Assembly (NCBI GenBank): GCA_963969595.1
Contig: OZ018408.1
Span: forward strand, 49,043,022-49,107,021
DNA from: Neckera pumila
Taxonomy: Eukaryota > Streptophyta > Bryopsida > Hypnales > Neckeraceae
Length of the DNA: 64,000 nt
Direction: 5' to 3'
Positions 34,007 through 46,378 of this stretch are shown piece after piece (the stretch's first letter is position 1; each line of letters starts with the position of its first letter). A program made the translations under genes and the position numbers. Under the pieces are notes generated by a model that did no database searches, was not told where the DNA came from, and saw nothing but the letters and a program-made list of their open reading frames with translations.

Positions 34007-35048
34007 TTAACATAAATTTCCATGACTATGTTTTCACCAAAAAAATGCTCAAAAATTGCCATTTTTAGAATAAATACCAAATTTTTGAGAATTTTTTTTT
34101 TTGGCACATGTAACCAAAGGATCTTGTAGTATGTTGACCTGAAAACATGGGGTAAAAGTTTCAGAAATTTCTACCTTGTGGATTGCAAGATATAAGCATT
34201 CAAATTCACTGAAATTGTTTTTTTGCCCTTGCAAAAAAAAGATAGCTGCACTTTATAAGCTCACTTTTCTATGAAAAAATGTCCAAAATGATGGTATTTC
34301 TTTGGGTTCTTTTTCCTATACAAGTTGTCCACATGCTTGAAAAATTTTAGATCATTTGAAATTGTACAACATATAGGAAAAAAATAGTAAGTAGATAGTA
34401 ATAGATAATGGTTCAAAATATTAAATTGTTGAGAATTTAATTATGGAATTTAAAGATACCAATTCCAAATGGATGTAATGTTGTAATAAACAATCTACAT
34501 CCTATGATTTTATTTTTTTCCAAAAATATTGAATTTAGAGTAAGATAAACGACTTCCAAGTTTATTTTAGAGTAGAGAATCCATAATTGCCCACAAAAAT
34601 TCCTCATAACTTATTATTTTTTTAATCAAAATGGAATGATTCAAAGCTTTCCATGTGTATATAATTCTTGAATACCAGGTTCAAATTTACCAAAAAAAGT
34701 AATATGGCCATAACTTTTGACTCATATTTTCCACTAGAAGAAACCTGCGTTGGTCTAAACCAAAAATGTGGGCTGAAATTTGTTGAGAACCACGTTTCCA
34801 ATGTAAAATTTTGGAATTCCAGCATTGAAAACATGGTTCTCAACAAATTTCAACCCACATTTTTGGTTTAGACCAACGCCGATTTTTTCTAGTATTCAAA
34901 TGTTATGAAATTTAGTGCATATGAAAGATATTCCTTGTCCCCACCTTCTATTTAAAATTGGGCCAAAAATATGGAAATCTCCAATTATAGATACGTGCAT
35001 TAAATTTCTCTGTAGCCAAAAAACGCATGTTGGTCCTTTAGGAGTTAA
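34007..35048. mobile_element. TTAA element, A1, carrying a CACTA-like MITE
   Basis: The left end TTAACATAAATTTCCATGAC and the right end TTGGTCCTTTAGGAGTTAA bracket A1 sequence. The total of 1042 bp falls to about 876 bp once the inserted MITE (34732-34894) and its duplication are removed. Confidence 0.72.
34732..34894. mobile_element. CACTA-like MITE, 163 bp, TTC duplication
   Basis: The left end CACTAGAAGAAACCTGCG and the right end (complement TACTAGAAAAAATCGGCG) are inverted repeats whose arms continue through TTGGTCTAAACCAAAAATGT. TTC flanks both sides (34729-34731 and 34895-34897). Related A1 elements have a single TTC at the same place. Confidence 0.78.
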
Positions 35049-35247
35049 TTTGAGCCATCAATTTGTATACATCCTAATCACATTGAGTTGTTTTCTTCCT
35101 AAATTGAAGTTTTGATTCCATCATTACACACATACCTTAAAATGAGTTAATACCTCTTTTTAAGCATCTTTTGTAGTTTTGTTGTGCAAATTGATTGTTG
35201 ACTTTTTTGTTTCAAATAAGAATTGCAAGACTCCAGTGAAAACAAAG

Positions 35248-36744
35248 TAAGGGCTACTTTACATCAAGAAGGCCGGGCCAATTTGTTGTATTAGAGGCCA
35301 AGAATCCTTATTTGAAATTGACCAAAATGCTAAAATCAGCCCCAATTCTTTTACATCTAGAAGCTGGCCAATTTGGTGGAATGAATTTTTTTATTTAAAA
35401 AGGATTTGATTTGAAATGGCCTGAGCTCGTTAGGTGCATAAAAAACGAGAAGCCAATTTTGCCCTCAAGGCCAATATCAGATTTCAATTAATTTTTTTAA
35501 TCCCTAAAGGACCATTTGTTCCCTTGGGGGACAATTTAGGTCTAGGTAGATTCCTACTGTCTCAATTTTTAGTGACATTTTTTGGAAAGTTTGAGGTTGT
35601 GTATTTTTGCAAGAGCTTTGTGAATATATATTTTTTTATTTTAGTTGATGCTCTGGAGCAAAAATGATGGCACAATAAGCAAAAGTGGAGTTTGGCGAGT
35701 AGCCCAAAAAAAATCACCAAAAGTCAAAATTATTCTTTTTCAAATTTTTTTCTATAGGATTATATTTTTTCTACATGTGAAGATTTGTTTTCTTTAATTT
35801 GGACTAATAATGAAAAAATTATGTACAATCTTAGTTTATTAAGCAATCTAAGCATCTTCTTGAAAAAATAACTTGTAAAATTCTTTTTTGAATGCAATTT
35901 TTAGAATTTTTCAAAAAAAATTGTTAAACAATATTAGATTTTTTTTTCTAGAACAATCTCACCGTCAGAATTATTGTGATTCAATTTCATCTAAAAGCTA
36001 TTAACAATTTAGTTTTTTCTTCAATCTTGAACGCACTTCTATTTAACAATTTTTTAATGAATGAAAATTAAGTGATTTTTTTCCTAATTTTTTGTACATT
36101 TTCAACTCAACTACTTAACATAAAAAAGTAGAAAATCAAAATCAGTAGTGCAAAAAATTTGAGCTAAAAAGATTCAAAGCCAAAAAATCTAGTCAAATAA
36201 GGTATAAAAAAACTTGTTTTCTTCACTTTAAACCCATATAATTGCAATCTACATGGTCAATGTTTCTGAAATTTCTTCCATGTATTTTTGTACTAGTCAA
36301 GTATAAGATCTACGGTTGGATATGCAAAAAAAAACAATTTTTAAAGCTAATTTCTCTTTGCAAAATAAAATGACAGTTTTGAATAGTTTTTTATGTGAAA
36401 ATCACCGCCTTGGTCCTGTAAGGGTTAATAAAATATTATTTTTTTCAATAAATTAATAACGTTGGATTTTGTACAATCAACCTCACGGGAAATTGGCCCG
36501 GCTTCTAAGTATAAAGTGGCCTTGAAATTTCAGCCCCTCTCTCTTTTATGAGTTTTGTTGAATTGGCCCAACTTCTTGCAGCCTCAAGGCCTTTATATAT
36601 GGGAGAATTGGCCCCGCCATTATAATCTTATTCTAATGGTTAGTCGAGGGCTTGAGACTGGCCTCCAATCCAAAAGCGACTGAAATTTTGTGCAATTGAT
36701 TTGAAGGAAAATTGGCCCAGCCTCTACATGTAAAGCGGCCCTAA
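35248..36744. mobile_element. Inverted-repeat element with a TTAA element inside
   Basis: The left end TAAGGGCTACTTTACAT and the right end (complement TTAGGGCCGCTTTACAT) are inverted repeats. Inside, GGCCGGGCCAATTTG-like motifs recur on both sides. The A2 element at 35497-36428 splits it. A related fragment lies at about 59700-59790. Confidence 0.6.
35497..36428. mobile_element. TTAA element, A2 reversed, 932 bp, nested
   Basis: It begins TTAATCCCTAAAGGACCATT and ends GGTCCTGTAAGGGTTAA. The interior is reversed A2. It is inserted in the 35248-36744 inverted-repeat element. Confidence 0.76.
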
Positions 36745-36860
36745 GTTCATTCCAACTTTTTAACTAGACCATTTTGGCACTTTTTGGATACATAGCCTGA
36801 AATGTAAACCTACACATGTCCTTGTTTTGAGAGCTCTATACAAATGACAATCACAATGTG

Positions 36861-37244
36861 CATTAAAGAAAATTTCAAACCTCCATAGGGCTGCTCCAAA
36901 GCCCTCCGAAGGAACCTAAAATATTGCTTTTCGAGGTTGAAAATTTGTTTTCTGCCCTATTTCGATACATGATTTTTTACTGTGACAGTGGCGCAGGAAC
37001 CCAAATTTGCGAGTAAAAAATCAACATATATATATATGTATGTATGTGTGTATAATTTTTTTTAATCTTAAAATTAAAAATTAAAAAAAAAAAAAAAAAA
37101 ATCTGCAAAATCTAATTGCTCTAACGAGCAATCATACACTCTGACTGCTCACCAAGGGCACTTTCCAAGTTGACAGGTCATGCATGAAATAGCATGGCAT
37201 ATCAATTTGGAACGGCCCTCCCGTCGCTGAAATTTTCTCTAATG
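36861..37244. mobile_element. MITE of the CATTAGAG family, 384 bp
   Basis: The left end CATTAAAGAAAATTTC and the right end GAAATTTTCTCTAATG are inverted repeats. The interior has the family block TTGACAGGTCATGCATGAAA, plus a dinucleotide-like run (about 37025-37052) and a run of about 19 A at 37083-37101. Confidence 0.65.
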
Positions 37245-38004
37245 AGTCGCCCAAAGTAGTGCCAATTTCACGAAATTACAATTTTTCTAATTTTTCATGC
37301 ATACTTTTATAATAATTACTTCCCTTTCCAGAATTTTGATTGCAGAAATCATGGATTTCAGATGGGGATTCTACCGAAACGTGGTTGTACAGCACAAGGT
37401 AGTGTTAACTGGTGTAAAATTTTCAGAAAAATTTATATTTTAAAAAAGTATGCTCAAGCGGAAAAAAACTGGAATTGCAAAGCATGACATTATTTTGGTC
37501 TACAACATCTTTTCTTTATTTCTTTACACGAGTGAAAAATATATTTCACTGCAAAAGAACTTCATCCTCGAAGTTATTAGAACAAAATTGCAGTGCGCGC
37601 TTGGACCTCGTGAGCCACTCGTAAATAACGTCAATTGACGTATTCCACGACTTTGGCACCGACTTTCAGGACGCATGACCTGAAACGTAATTCTATACCT
37701 GTCCTAGTTTGTCCAAGCTTTTTAAGCTTTCTGCAGATTTAGGTCACGATTTTTGACCCCGGAGTCATGCGAATTGCGAATTTGACGAAATTGACGATGA
37801 GTGCTCGGCCTGTAATAATCGCCACATGCTCAAAGCCTTTTATGCAAAGCTAGCTTGAATGCCGCCAGATTTGTAGAAAGCCCTCACTTGTATTTATTTC
37901 TTGACTCACACATGTAACTGATGGTGCTGCACCTGTGCACATCATTGGACTACCTGGCCAGAATGTGCTCAGCCTAGCTTGGAATAATCAAGATTCTTCT
38001 TTCG
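37245..38004. other. Intergenic DNA, no gene seen
   Basis: No supported frame, repeat or regulatory site was found. Confidence 0.4.
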
Positions 38005-38136
38005 AGGGTTGTTTACACTCACTTGATCGAGCTAGTGCGTCAATTCAAGTGAGGCTGTTGCTTATTCTAGTGTTAAATTTTTGGAGGGTCATTCACACCT
38101 GTCCAATGACCAATGAGTGAGAGTGTAAACAGCCCT
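38005..38136. repeat. Short inverted-repeat MITE-like unit, 132 bp
   Basis: The left end AGGGTTGTTTACACTCAC and the right end GAGAGTGTAAACAGCCCT are inverted repeats. The centre is not complementary. No target duplication is evident. Confidence 0.55.
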
Positions 38137-40454
38137 GTAGATATAATAGTAGCCATAATTTCCATCTCTGAAGTTAAACTTGTCATATGGTGCACGCACT
38201 AGCATTTTTCAGCAACTCTTCTGAAGTTGAAAGGTTTCCCCATCTCAAAGAAGAACTACTAGCTAGTAAGTACAGCAAGATGAGATTGCAATAGTTTTTG
38301 CAACAATTATGCAATGAGTGACCGCCAAAAATCTATGAACAATTTTGCAATGGTTTAGTACAAGTGTACAACGTTGTGCAATGCATCTGCAACTGCTTGA
38401 GATTGCAATAGGTTTCGCAACAGTTCACGCAAAGATATGCATTAGTGTGTGCCCAAGACTTTTGCAACAAGTTTGCAGCATGTTTGCAATTGTTTGCAAC
38501 AGAGTGAACAGTCATGAGTTGAAGGCCAAGTACGGAACCATTGCAAAATAATTGATGATGTATTGAAACCGCCACTTTCTGTTGGAGTGGAACACCTATT
38601 TTCAATGTCATAAACTCATCTTCACGCGTGTGTTGTGATCAGAGACTCGTAGTCATGCTTCCAACAATGAAGATTCTTCTTCCCCTCTAAATAGAACTAA
38701 ATGATAACTTCAAAGTAGCAAACACTTTTGGTCCCTCCTATTGGTTCTAGATCTCATCTTAACTTTGGAGGCACTGAACGTTGAACATTGTCTGCCTCCT
38801 TCCTAAACTACTCTCAATCCCACTAATCAATGACCCAGAGGCTGAAAAAATTGGAAACCTATATCGCAGGGCAAGCAACACATAAATACCTGAAATTTAA
38901 TTGTAATGCTTGTGATAATTGAATTGTACTCGGCAGTGCACCGAATTTGTATCTGCTTCGCTTGTTCTAGAAGCTGGACTGATTACCGCATCTAATCATG
39001 AATTGAGAAAATGGTATGAAAATATATCAGGAGAAAATGGTTCCCCAATTTTACAAAGTGAACTCATCACGTACGTCAGCCCCTCAGCCCCTTGATGTCG
39101 TCAGCCCCTGTATGTAACAAAATTAATTGAATCAGAGATCATCAGCTAGCCGTCTGGGCACAAGAGGAATTAATTCCGTTAAAGTTCGTGGTGTACGGCA
39201 TACGTTTCGGACTTTCCAGATCAGAGCAATCGACAATCGCAAGTACTAAGCTTACACTGTCCCTGATTCTTCCGTAGGGCAGACGCCAGGGATCGAGATG
39301 ACACCGTGGATTATACCAAATAAGCATGACTAAAACTCCTGGATGACCTGGACCAGCTTCCCCTAGCATGCAGGTCGATTCCCCTCTTTCGATTAATTTT
39401 ATTTATTTATATTCCTGAGCTCTCTTTTTTCTTTCATAATTAATTGGCAAGAATGAATTGAACCCAAGCTGATGTGGTAACCAGAAAATCATTAATTGCA
39501 GAACACACAATCCGTCATTGAAGGTTTACGGTGCCATTCCATCCGCTAATTGGAAGAGCAATCTACATTTCTCCTCCTTTGACATGCTTGTTTTGAAAGT
39601 TATGGCCGGGGATAAGCTGCAGCAGTGTCATGGTGAGTTGCCCGGCCATTGGGAATATAGTTATTCGGGGTTTAATAGAAAGGTTAATCGCAACCAGAGA
39701 GTACTAACTTACATCTTCACTGTCCTGCAGGTTCTAAACCACGATCAATTCAAACTGCGTTTCTTGATCAGCGTATAGTACTGTACAGCCGTGAATCTAG
39801 TATTCCACACATGACTAGCTGTCACAGACTGCTGCAGCTGTTAAACGTCTCTAATGACATGCAAGAGGTAGACAGTCGATTCAGTTCGTGCATTCCTATT
39901 GCAGGGCTAAAGACAGCCAAACCAATTAGTCACATAGTATTCAAACAATTGTAAAACACGCACGCTGTATAACTCAAACTCTAAGTAATGTGACTGTCCA
40001 TTTTGGAAATGTCCAGGCGGATATCTTGAAGAGTGTCTCAAGGTGCACCATCACAGTGGCTTCACTCCCAGATCACTAATTACAATTATACTGACACTTA
40101 TTATAATCATTCATTAATTAATGTTATCGATTAATATTATAATAATCGAGTTACAGGCACCAAGTACGTCCAGCTCTGACGACAAACTCGGTGTCAGGCC
40201 AGGGAATCAAACTGGAACATAATCTTGGTCATGTGTACAAAAACTGCGCTGCAAACCGGAGCCGCAACCTCAAATTTCTTTTCTAGAAAAGAATTCCTCA
40301 CCATCAGCGACGCTCCACGTGGAAGGAAACGATATCATTCTCTGGCAAGCCCAGTGCTGTCTGGGCGTAGTGGCCAGCCGCGGTGGCGTTGGCAAGACTC
40401 AAAGGCGCTGGGAAAAGTAAGTTAAGATGCGAACAAATGATCGATCTGCAATTG
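38137..40454. other. Intergenic DNA with a TGCAA-rich patch
   Basis: At 38280-38545 the motif TTGCAA or TGCAA occurs more than ten times, often as TTTGCAACA. The remainder has no recognised gene. The small frames at 39142-39778 do not resemble proteins. Confidence 0.4.
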
Positions 40455-41060
40455 AACGGGTATTCTATTGTACAGTAACTTAGTGGAGGGGCTGGAGACG
40501 TAGCAGACAAGCCTAACATATATATTGCAACGGCTGCACCAGTGAAATCTATCTATCTCCCCACTAGCTGGAGCAATGCAAAGGCGATATGCGCGCATGA
40601 TCGAACCAGACGTGCAGTGAGATCTACAGTTTGTATGCTGCTAAATACTTAGATTTTGAATCTAGATTTGTTTGCTGTTAATCAACTTACTTAGATTTTG
40701 AATTCTGACTGATTATGTTCAGTGGTTTTTTTTGGACAAGTGTCGCCAGAAGCCTTCAAACCACTGGAGCAAATCTGGAGGGAGGGCGTCCGACAGGCTG
40801 AAACAGTCTGACAAGTGCGAAAATTCGCCCCAAAAAAACGCTTATGTTTGCTGTGAACTGGTATTCTAGTGGAGGGGCTGGACGTACTTGAGACGTAGCA
40901 GGGAAGCGTAATTACAAGGCAGTAGTGCGCATGCGCGCTGCACCATGATACAATTCTATCTCCCCTCTAATTAATTAAGCAATGTAAGTTAATGGCCATC
41001 GATCGAGTTCGAACCAGATCGACGTGATAAAATCTACTTCGCTTGCAGTAAAGTTATATG
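40455..41060. repeat. Diverged direct duplication, two copies of about 200 bp
   Basis: Copy 1 (about 40455-40660) and copy 2 (about 40863-41060) share GTGGAGGGGCTGGA, GAGACGTAGCAG, ATGCGCGC and TCTATCTCCCC in the same order, separated by about 200 bp. Each ends with a GATCGAACCAGA-type block. Confidence 0.65.
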
Positions 41061-41604
41061 GATTTTGATTTGCCACATCCCTTCATCATCTGGTCTCGTT
41101 CGTGCCGTGATCATGCTGCTCTGTTTGTCCAGTGGAAATTATCCCCAAAGCGCCGACAGTCATGGCAGAATCCGTGTACCACATGACTGCGTGCCTTATC
41201 AGAGCCTTATCAGAAGTACTGATCTCGTGCGGATCTGGTAAGTACTCTGGTAGTAATAATGAGGTCAGGTTGTCCTACAGTTAGAACTTTCTTGAAGGAA
41301 TGGGGTGGGTCACTTGGGTGTCCTTCTTCAGTGGTACTTTTGGTTATTTGGTAGGATGAATCCATCTTTTGGCAGTGTCACAAGATTTATGGGATCAATG
41401 GAAGTTTTAGATCAGTGCAAGCCGGGATGAGTTGGTTAACTTTTAGATTTTACACTAGTAGAAAAAAGGGGGCAATGAATGATACCCCTCAAATTGACAT
41501 TCTTTTCCTATTATACTTGCAATAACTGGGGTGTTAATTATTTAATGATACTTAGGGTATTGTTTAGTTACACTGAATAGGGGTATTAAGGGGACCCATA
41601 CTAA

Positions 41605-42549
41605 TTATCACTTAGAAACACAAGGCATTTTCTGGTTCCAAAACCACTAAAAACTGTCATTTTTGCTGCGATCACTCAAGAAACCATTTTTTATTTTATT
41701 TTAGAATCTAACCATATGATCTTGTACTTCAATTGTCTTAGATTATGTGGTAAAAATTTCATGAAATTTGACGGTATGGATTAGAAGATATTAGCATTTG
41801 AAGTTGGAAGAAGTTTTTTGAACTGTGGCCTGCTATACAGATGACTTTGATGGCCATTTGTAGTGACTTTTTGCACTACACATCATTGGGTTAAATTTTT
41901 TTATATTGAACATTTGAGTTGAGAGTTAAGAATTCTTTTTTCAAAATGTCAAATCTTGATTTTCACATATAAAAAAATTATTAAGTAGAAGTAGGTCCAA
42001 AATTGAATGAAATACTAAATTGTTTATAGCTCTTAGGTGGAATTAAAACACCATAATCCCAACGATGGGATTGTTCTTGCAAACAAACTTAACATTTGAA
42101 AAAAATATATATATGAAAAAATTTGAAAATTGCATTCAAAAATAAATTCTATAAGTTGTTTTTTGAAGAAGATGCTACATTGCCCGAAAAACAAGATTAT
42201 CTACAACTTTCTCATTATGAGTTCAAATAGAATGAATCAAAGCTTCAAATGTAGAAAAAAACATAATCTTTGAAAAGAACATTTTTTTTTAAAAAAAATT
42301 TACAATTTTTTTACAATTTTTTACAATTTTTTACAATTTTTTTTTTGCCCGACGAGTTCCTTTTTTGACTTTGGGTGGCATAACTTTTGCTCCAGTTATC
42401 GACTGGAAAAAAAATTATATTTTTAAAAAGCTAATGTGATTCCCTATCTTCAAAAAAGTTTCAAAAAATCAGGCCAAAATTTCAGGTCACATTAGCCTAC
42501 CCAAACTTTCAAGTGTCTTCCAAGGGGTCTTTGGGCCTTTAGGGGTCAA
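41605..42549. mobile_element. TTAA element, A2, 945 bp, aged
   Basis: The left end has decayed to TTATCACTTAGAAACACAAG and the right end is GGGCCTTTAGGGGTCAA. The interior follows A2 order, with a short TTTTTTACAA tandem run at about 42297-42342. Confidence 0.7.
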
Positions 42550-42903
42550 TCAACATACCTCACTATATAAATATCTACCTTTGCTGTGCATACATGGCCA
42601 TGGATTTGAAGGGGGCACGGATTGTATATCATGTTTCAAACTTCTAAAATTCTCCACAATAAATCCCCTTAATTTTTGGATCCTCTTGATATCCATATTC
42701 AACGTAGTTACCCACTTATCCCGTACGTCAAGAAACAAAAAATTCTCATGAAAATGCCAAAAATTCTCATTCTTTAGAAAAGGGCTATTTAAAAAATATC
42801 AATCATATTTTAGAATTTGTAACCAACTAATCATTAGATTTTATTCTTGATTAGTATTATTGCTTCATATAAAAAATTTGGGATCTAAGAGCACTGCATA
42901 CAT

Positions 42904-43025
42904 TAGAGCAAAATCAGCCCTCTAAAGGGCTGCTCCAAGTTGACATGCCAAGCTATTTCAAGCTTGGCCTGTCAACTTGGAAAAGTACCCCCAATAAGCA
43001 GTGAAATTGTAAGACTGCTCACCAA
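42904..43025. mobile_element. Truncated CATTAGAG-family MITE
   Basis: CATTAGAGCAAAATCAGCCC and the following TTGACATGCCAAGCTATTTC block match the left part of the 8078-8450 element. The right half is missing and is replaced by the CTTT microsatellite. Confidence 0.6.
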
Positions 43026-43044
43026 AGCAATCAGACTTTGCAAA

Positions 43045-43045
43045 T

Positions 43046-43085
<40 letters not shown>

Positions 43086-43087
43086 TT
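43045..43087. repeat. (CTTT)n microsatellite
   Basis: About ten TTCT units run without interruption. Confidence 0.95.
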
Positions 43088-43427
43088 CAAAATGCTTTTC
43101 TCACAATTGCCCAAGCTTCCTTGCAAAGGAAATTTCTTTTACAAAGAAGATTCAAATCACGTGATTCACATTATAATTGACAAGCTAGAAAATAGGAGTG
43201 GTATTATTTCAGAGTTGTCGTCCTACAATCCTTTTTTAGTTTTCTTTTACTTAGTAATAGGTTTCAAACCATCATATCAATAATACTATAGAATAACAAT
43301 GTTATAGACGAGCATGTGGTAGAAACCATCACATCAAGATTTGAGTAATAAATATAAAATAAAAATGGCTTCCAAAGGATTGAACGATTAATTTCATTGA
43401 CCTTTAATTTTTATCCTATTTGGAGTA

Positions 43428-44326
43428 TTTGGGTGATTGCATGAAAGACCGGTATTGAAACATTGTCACAAACGCAGAGCCAAAGCTTCATTTTGCAATA
43501 ACTTTAGAAGCATGATTTGTATGAACTTGATATTTTTAGTGGAGATTCTTCTTATGAGTTTAATCATATCTCATATTTTTCAGAAATTTTCAAAAAAATA
43601 TTTTATATTTAAAAACCATTTAAACTAATTTGTCACGTTTTGAATTTTAGGGTTTTTACTACGTAAGGAGTCCCCAAATTTAATGATTTGGAGCTGAAAT
43701 TTCTATGGTCTATTTCCATAGTAGGAACTCATGTTTCTACCAAGGGGCATTAAAAAATATTTTATTTTATATCCTCTGTGTCCATGCAAAGAGGGCTCCC
43801 TTGCGCATGCAATTCTGAACATTGAAGATGGTTTTAGGATCATTTTTTTGGTGAAATTTCTTCACCATAAAGTCTTCTCAAATGGCATCTTTCAGTTTTT
43901 TTTCAATTAGTTTCCCTATTTTTTACAAATTAAAATGTCAAAGTATGTATTTTCTTGCGATTTTGTACTTTTCTAATTCTCCTATTTAGAGAATTTTTTT
44001 TTGCTTTTCCTTCATAGGGTACCTTCTTCTTATAGGTTTATATATTTTTTGTATCTATCAAAAATGATAGATATTTTTGATAGATATGACTTGCATGAAC
44101 TTGGAATTTTTGATAAATATGAAATATTTTTTTGGAATTTTTGATAAATATAAAATATTTTTTAATGCCCTTGGTAGATATAATAAAACTCAAAAGAAGA
44201 ACCTACAATAAAAATTCCAAGTTCATGCAAGTCATGCTTCAGAAGTTATTGCAAAAGGAAGCTTCGACATTCCTTTTGTGACAATGTTTTAGTACTTTGC
44301 AATACCGGTCTTTCTTGCAATCACCC
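43428..44326. mobile_element. Element with long terminal inverted repeats, MULE-like
   Basis: The arms of about 150 bp (43430-43575 and 44185-44326) pair through GGTGATTGCATGAAAGACCG, CATTGTCACAAA, TTTTGCAATAACTT and ATGAACTTG. The imperfect direct copies TTTGGAGTA / TTTTGAGTA (43419-43427 and 44327-44335) would be a 9-bp target duplication. Long arms plus 9 bp suggest a non-autonomous Mutator-like element. No transposase is seen. Confidence 0.6.
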
Positions 44327-44339
44327 TTTTGAGTATGAA

Positions 44340-45160
44340 ACTTAGCTTGATTTTCTAGTTTTTTTTAGTCCAAAGTTTTTTCAAAAAAATTATTTTACTA
44401 TGCCTAAATGATGCCCAAAATTCTGTTTTAGTACAATTTCTTTTTTTTCACTTAACTTTGAGAGGTGGAGCTCCTATTCATCCTAATTTACATATTCCAC
44501 ATGCATTGTTCTACCTACTGCTACCCCACTTTTATAAAGATATTCTCCTTTCACCTTCAAACACTTCAAATGTCCTCAAAATAAGTCTTTCACATTGGCA
44601 TAAAAAAATTCTTGATGGTAAGCCACTTGACTTTTTTTGGATTGAGAAGGAAGATGCATCCAAATAGAAAATGTTTAATGATCAAGATTATGGTGCTTTA
44701 ATACATCTTAACCCTAATTACTAAACACTCTTGACTTGGATTTTCAACCACTAACAAGCATCCGACATTAGGATTGAAGGTGAACGGGAATAGCGGAAAA
44801 AAAATTAGTTAAGCCAAAAAAATTGTTTACTGAGTCCTCGAAGGGCTATGGAGCCGCCCTCCACAGGTCTTAGATTTCTCTAATGGGTGCTTGAAAATAT
44901 TCCAAAAATCTTCCTTCCAAACCTTCTCTAAAATTTGGCCATAACTTTTAATTGGAGGCTCCAAATCTCAAATGGTTTTTTTTAGAGGAAAGTTAGCTTG
45001 ATTCCCCACATTAATTTAGTTCAATCTTTTTTGAAAAAAGTTATTCTCTATGCTCAAATGAGGTCTAAAATTCAATTTTATATATAGTTTATGCATTATT
45101 CTGACTTAACTATAAGCAGTTGAGCTCCTGTGAATCCTAACTTACGTATCCTCGGGAGGT
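44340..45160. repeat. Diverged direct duplication
   Basis: About 44345-44505 (TTAGCTTGATT.., AAATGATGCCC.., GGAGCTCCTATTCATCCTAA) recurs at about 44991-45150 with many substitutions. Between them a CCGCCCTCCACAGG..TTCTCTAATG block recalls the CATTAGAG family end. Confidence 0.5.
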
Positions 45161-45597
45161 GTAGTCATCGGGCGGATTAGCAAACTATGAGCGAAAAAAT
45201 GATAGGGTATTTTTTATTCATTTGGGCTAAAAATTATAAAAGAGTTTAGAGTACTATAGGGTATAGAATATGGCATTGGATGTCTTTAAAGTACTATAGG
45301 GTATGGAATAATAGGCCCCATTAGAAAATGCAGTAGTACTAAAATAGCCCCCTTTATATTAAATTCTTTGGCCAAATGTCTGAAATTGCTTATTGTACTA
45401 TAGGAAATATACATCTTAGTTCATGTAAGACTCTCGGATTCCTACAGTGACTTAACTACTCTTACAACTAAGTGTTATACATTGTACATGGATACATAAT
45501 TTAGGGTCTGACTACTGTAAGTTAATACGGAGTATGATTTAATATTACAGAATACAAGATTGTGCAGATCTCGTTTAGGGTACTCAGTGATGGTTTA

Positions 45598-46200
45598 CTG
45601 TGCTTAGGGGTCAGTTCAATCTGGCTCAGTGATGGGGTTTTCGGCTTAGGGGTCAGGGCAATCTGGCTCAACTCGGCTTAGGGGTCAGTTCACTTGAAGC
45701 CGACCGTTGCGTCTGAGTTTGCAAGGAAGAGGTTTAAGGTTTGTTCAATTGGTCGGGACTGGGTGCAATCTCCCGACGTGTGCAAGAATCCGGCCGTGGC
45801 GTGTGCAAGGACCTGAGTTTGCTGTCGACAAGGTGGAGGGTTTGTGCAATCAATTTGCTTTGGACGAGGTGGAGGGTTTGTGCAAGGACCTCAGTTTGCT
45901 GGATACGGGGTTTACGGTTTGTGCGCCCGTTCAGTTTCGGGTGTCCCACAGCAACCCTCGTTACGGTTTGGGGCGGATCTGTGTTGTGCGTGTAGGGTTT
46001 ACGGTTTGTGCAATCAATTTTGTTGTTTGGCTACGGGTTTGTGCAATCAATTTTGTTGTTTGGCTACGGTTTGTGCAATCAATTTTGTTGTTTGGCTACG
46101 GTTGGTTCGTTGGGAGCATCCCCAAGCAGCCCTCGTTACGTTTTGTTGCAAATCCGTCACTGTTTGGTGCAGATCTGTGTTTTGGTTTTAGGCTTTACGA
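45598..46200. repeat. Nested tandem-repeat block
   Basis: Three units of GGCTTAGGGGTCAG followed by CAATCTGGCTCA lie at about 45600-45693. Three 31-32-bp units of TTTGTGCAATCAATTTTGTT followed by GTTTGGCTACGG lie at about 46004-46102. These sit in a higher-order repeat of about 190 bp marked by CAGCCCTCGTTACG-like boxes (about 45950 and 46128). A 223-codon frame (45707-46378) is open through it but its protein is only repeat translation. Confidence 0.75.
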
Positions 46201-46378
46201 CTTCAGGGTTTGGGGAATTGTTTTTTCTGTGTCTTTTTCTTGCCTGACAGCGTCACATGGTGCTTGGGGTCGCTGCGATCATCTTGGCACCTGCTGCTTT
46301 GAGGTATTGCTAGTCTCTGAATTGGGCAACGTAGGGTTTTGTACTGCAGTTGTCTTGTGGTCTTCAGGCTCTTGTTAA

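Noticed and set aside
42940..43283. 74- and 81-codon frames with serine/phenylalanine-leucine runs
   Set aside because: They read through the CTTT microsatellite and the MITE fragment next to it.
45707..46378. 223-codon plus-strand frame taken as a protein gene
   Set aside because: The translation is largely repeat-derived (CAINFVVWLR units), other frames are also open, and no domain or splice continuation is visible.
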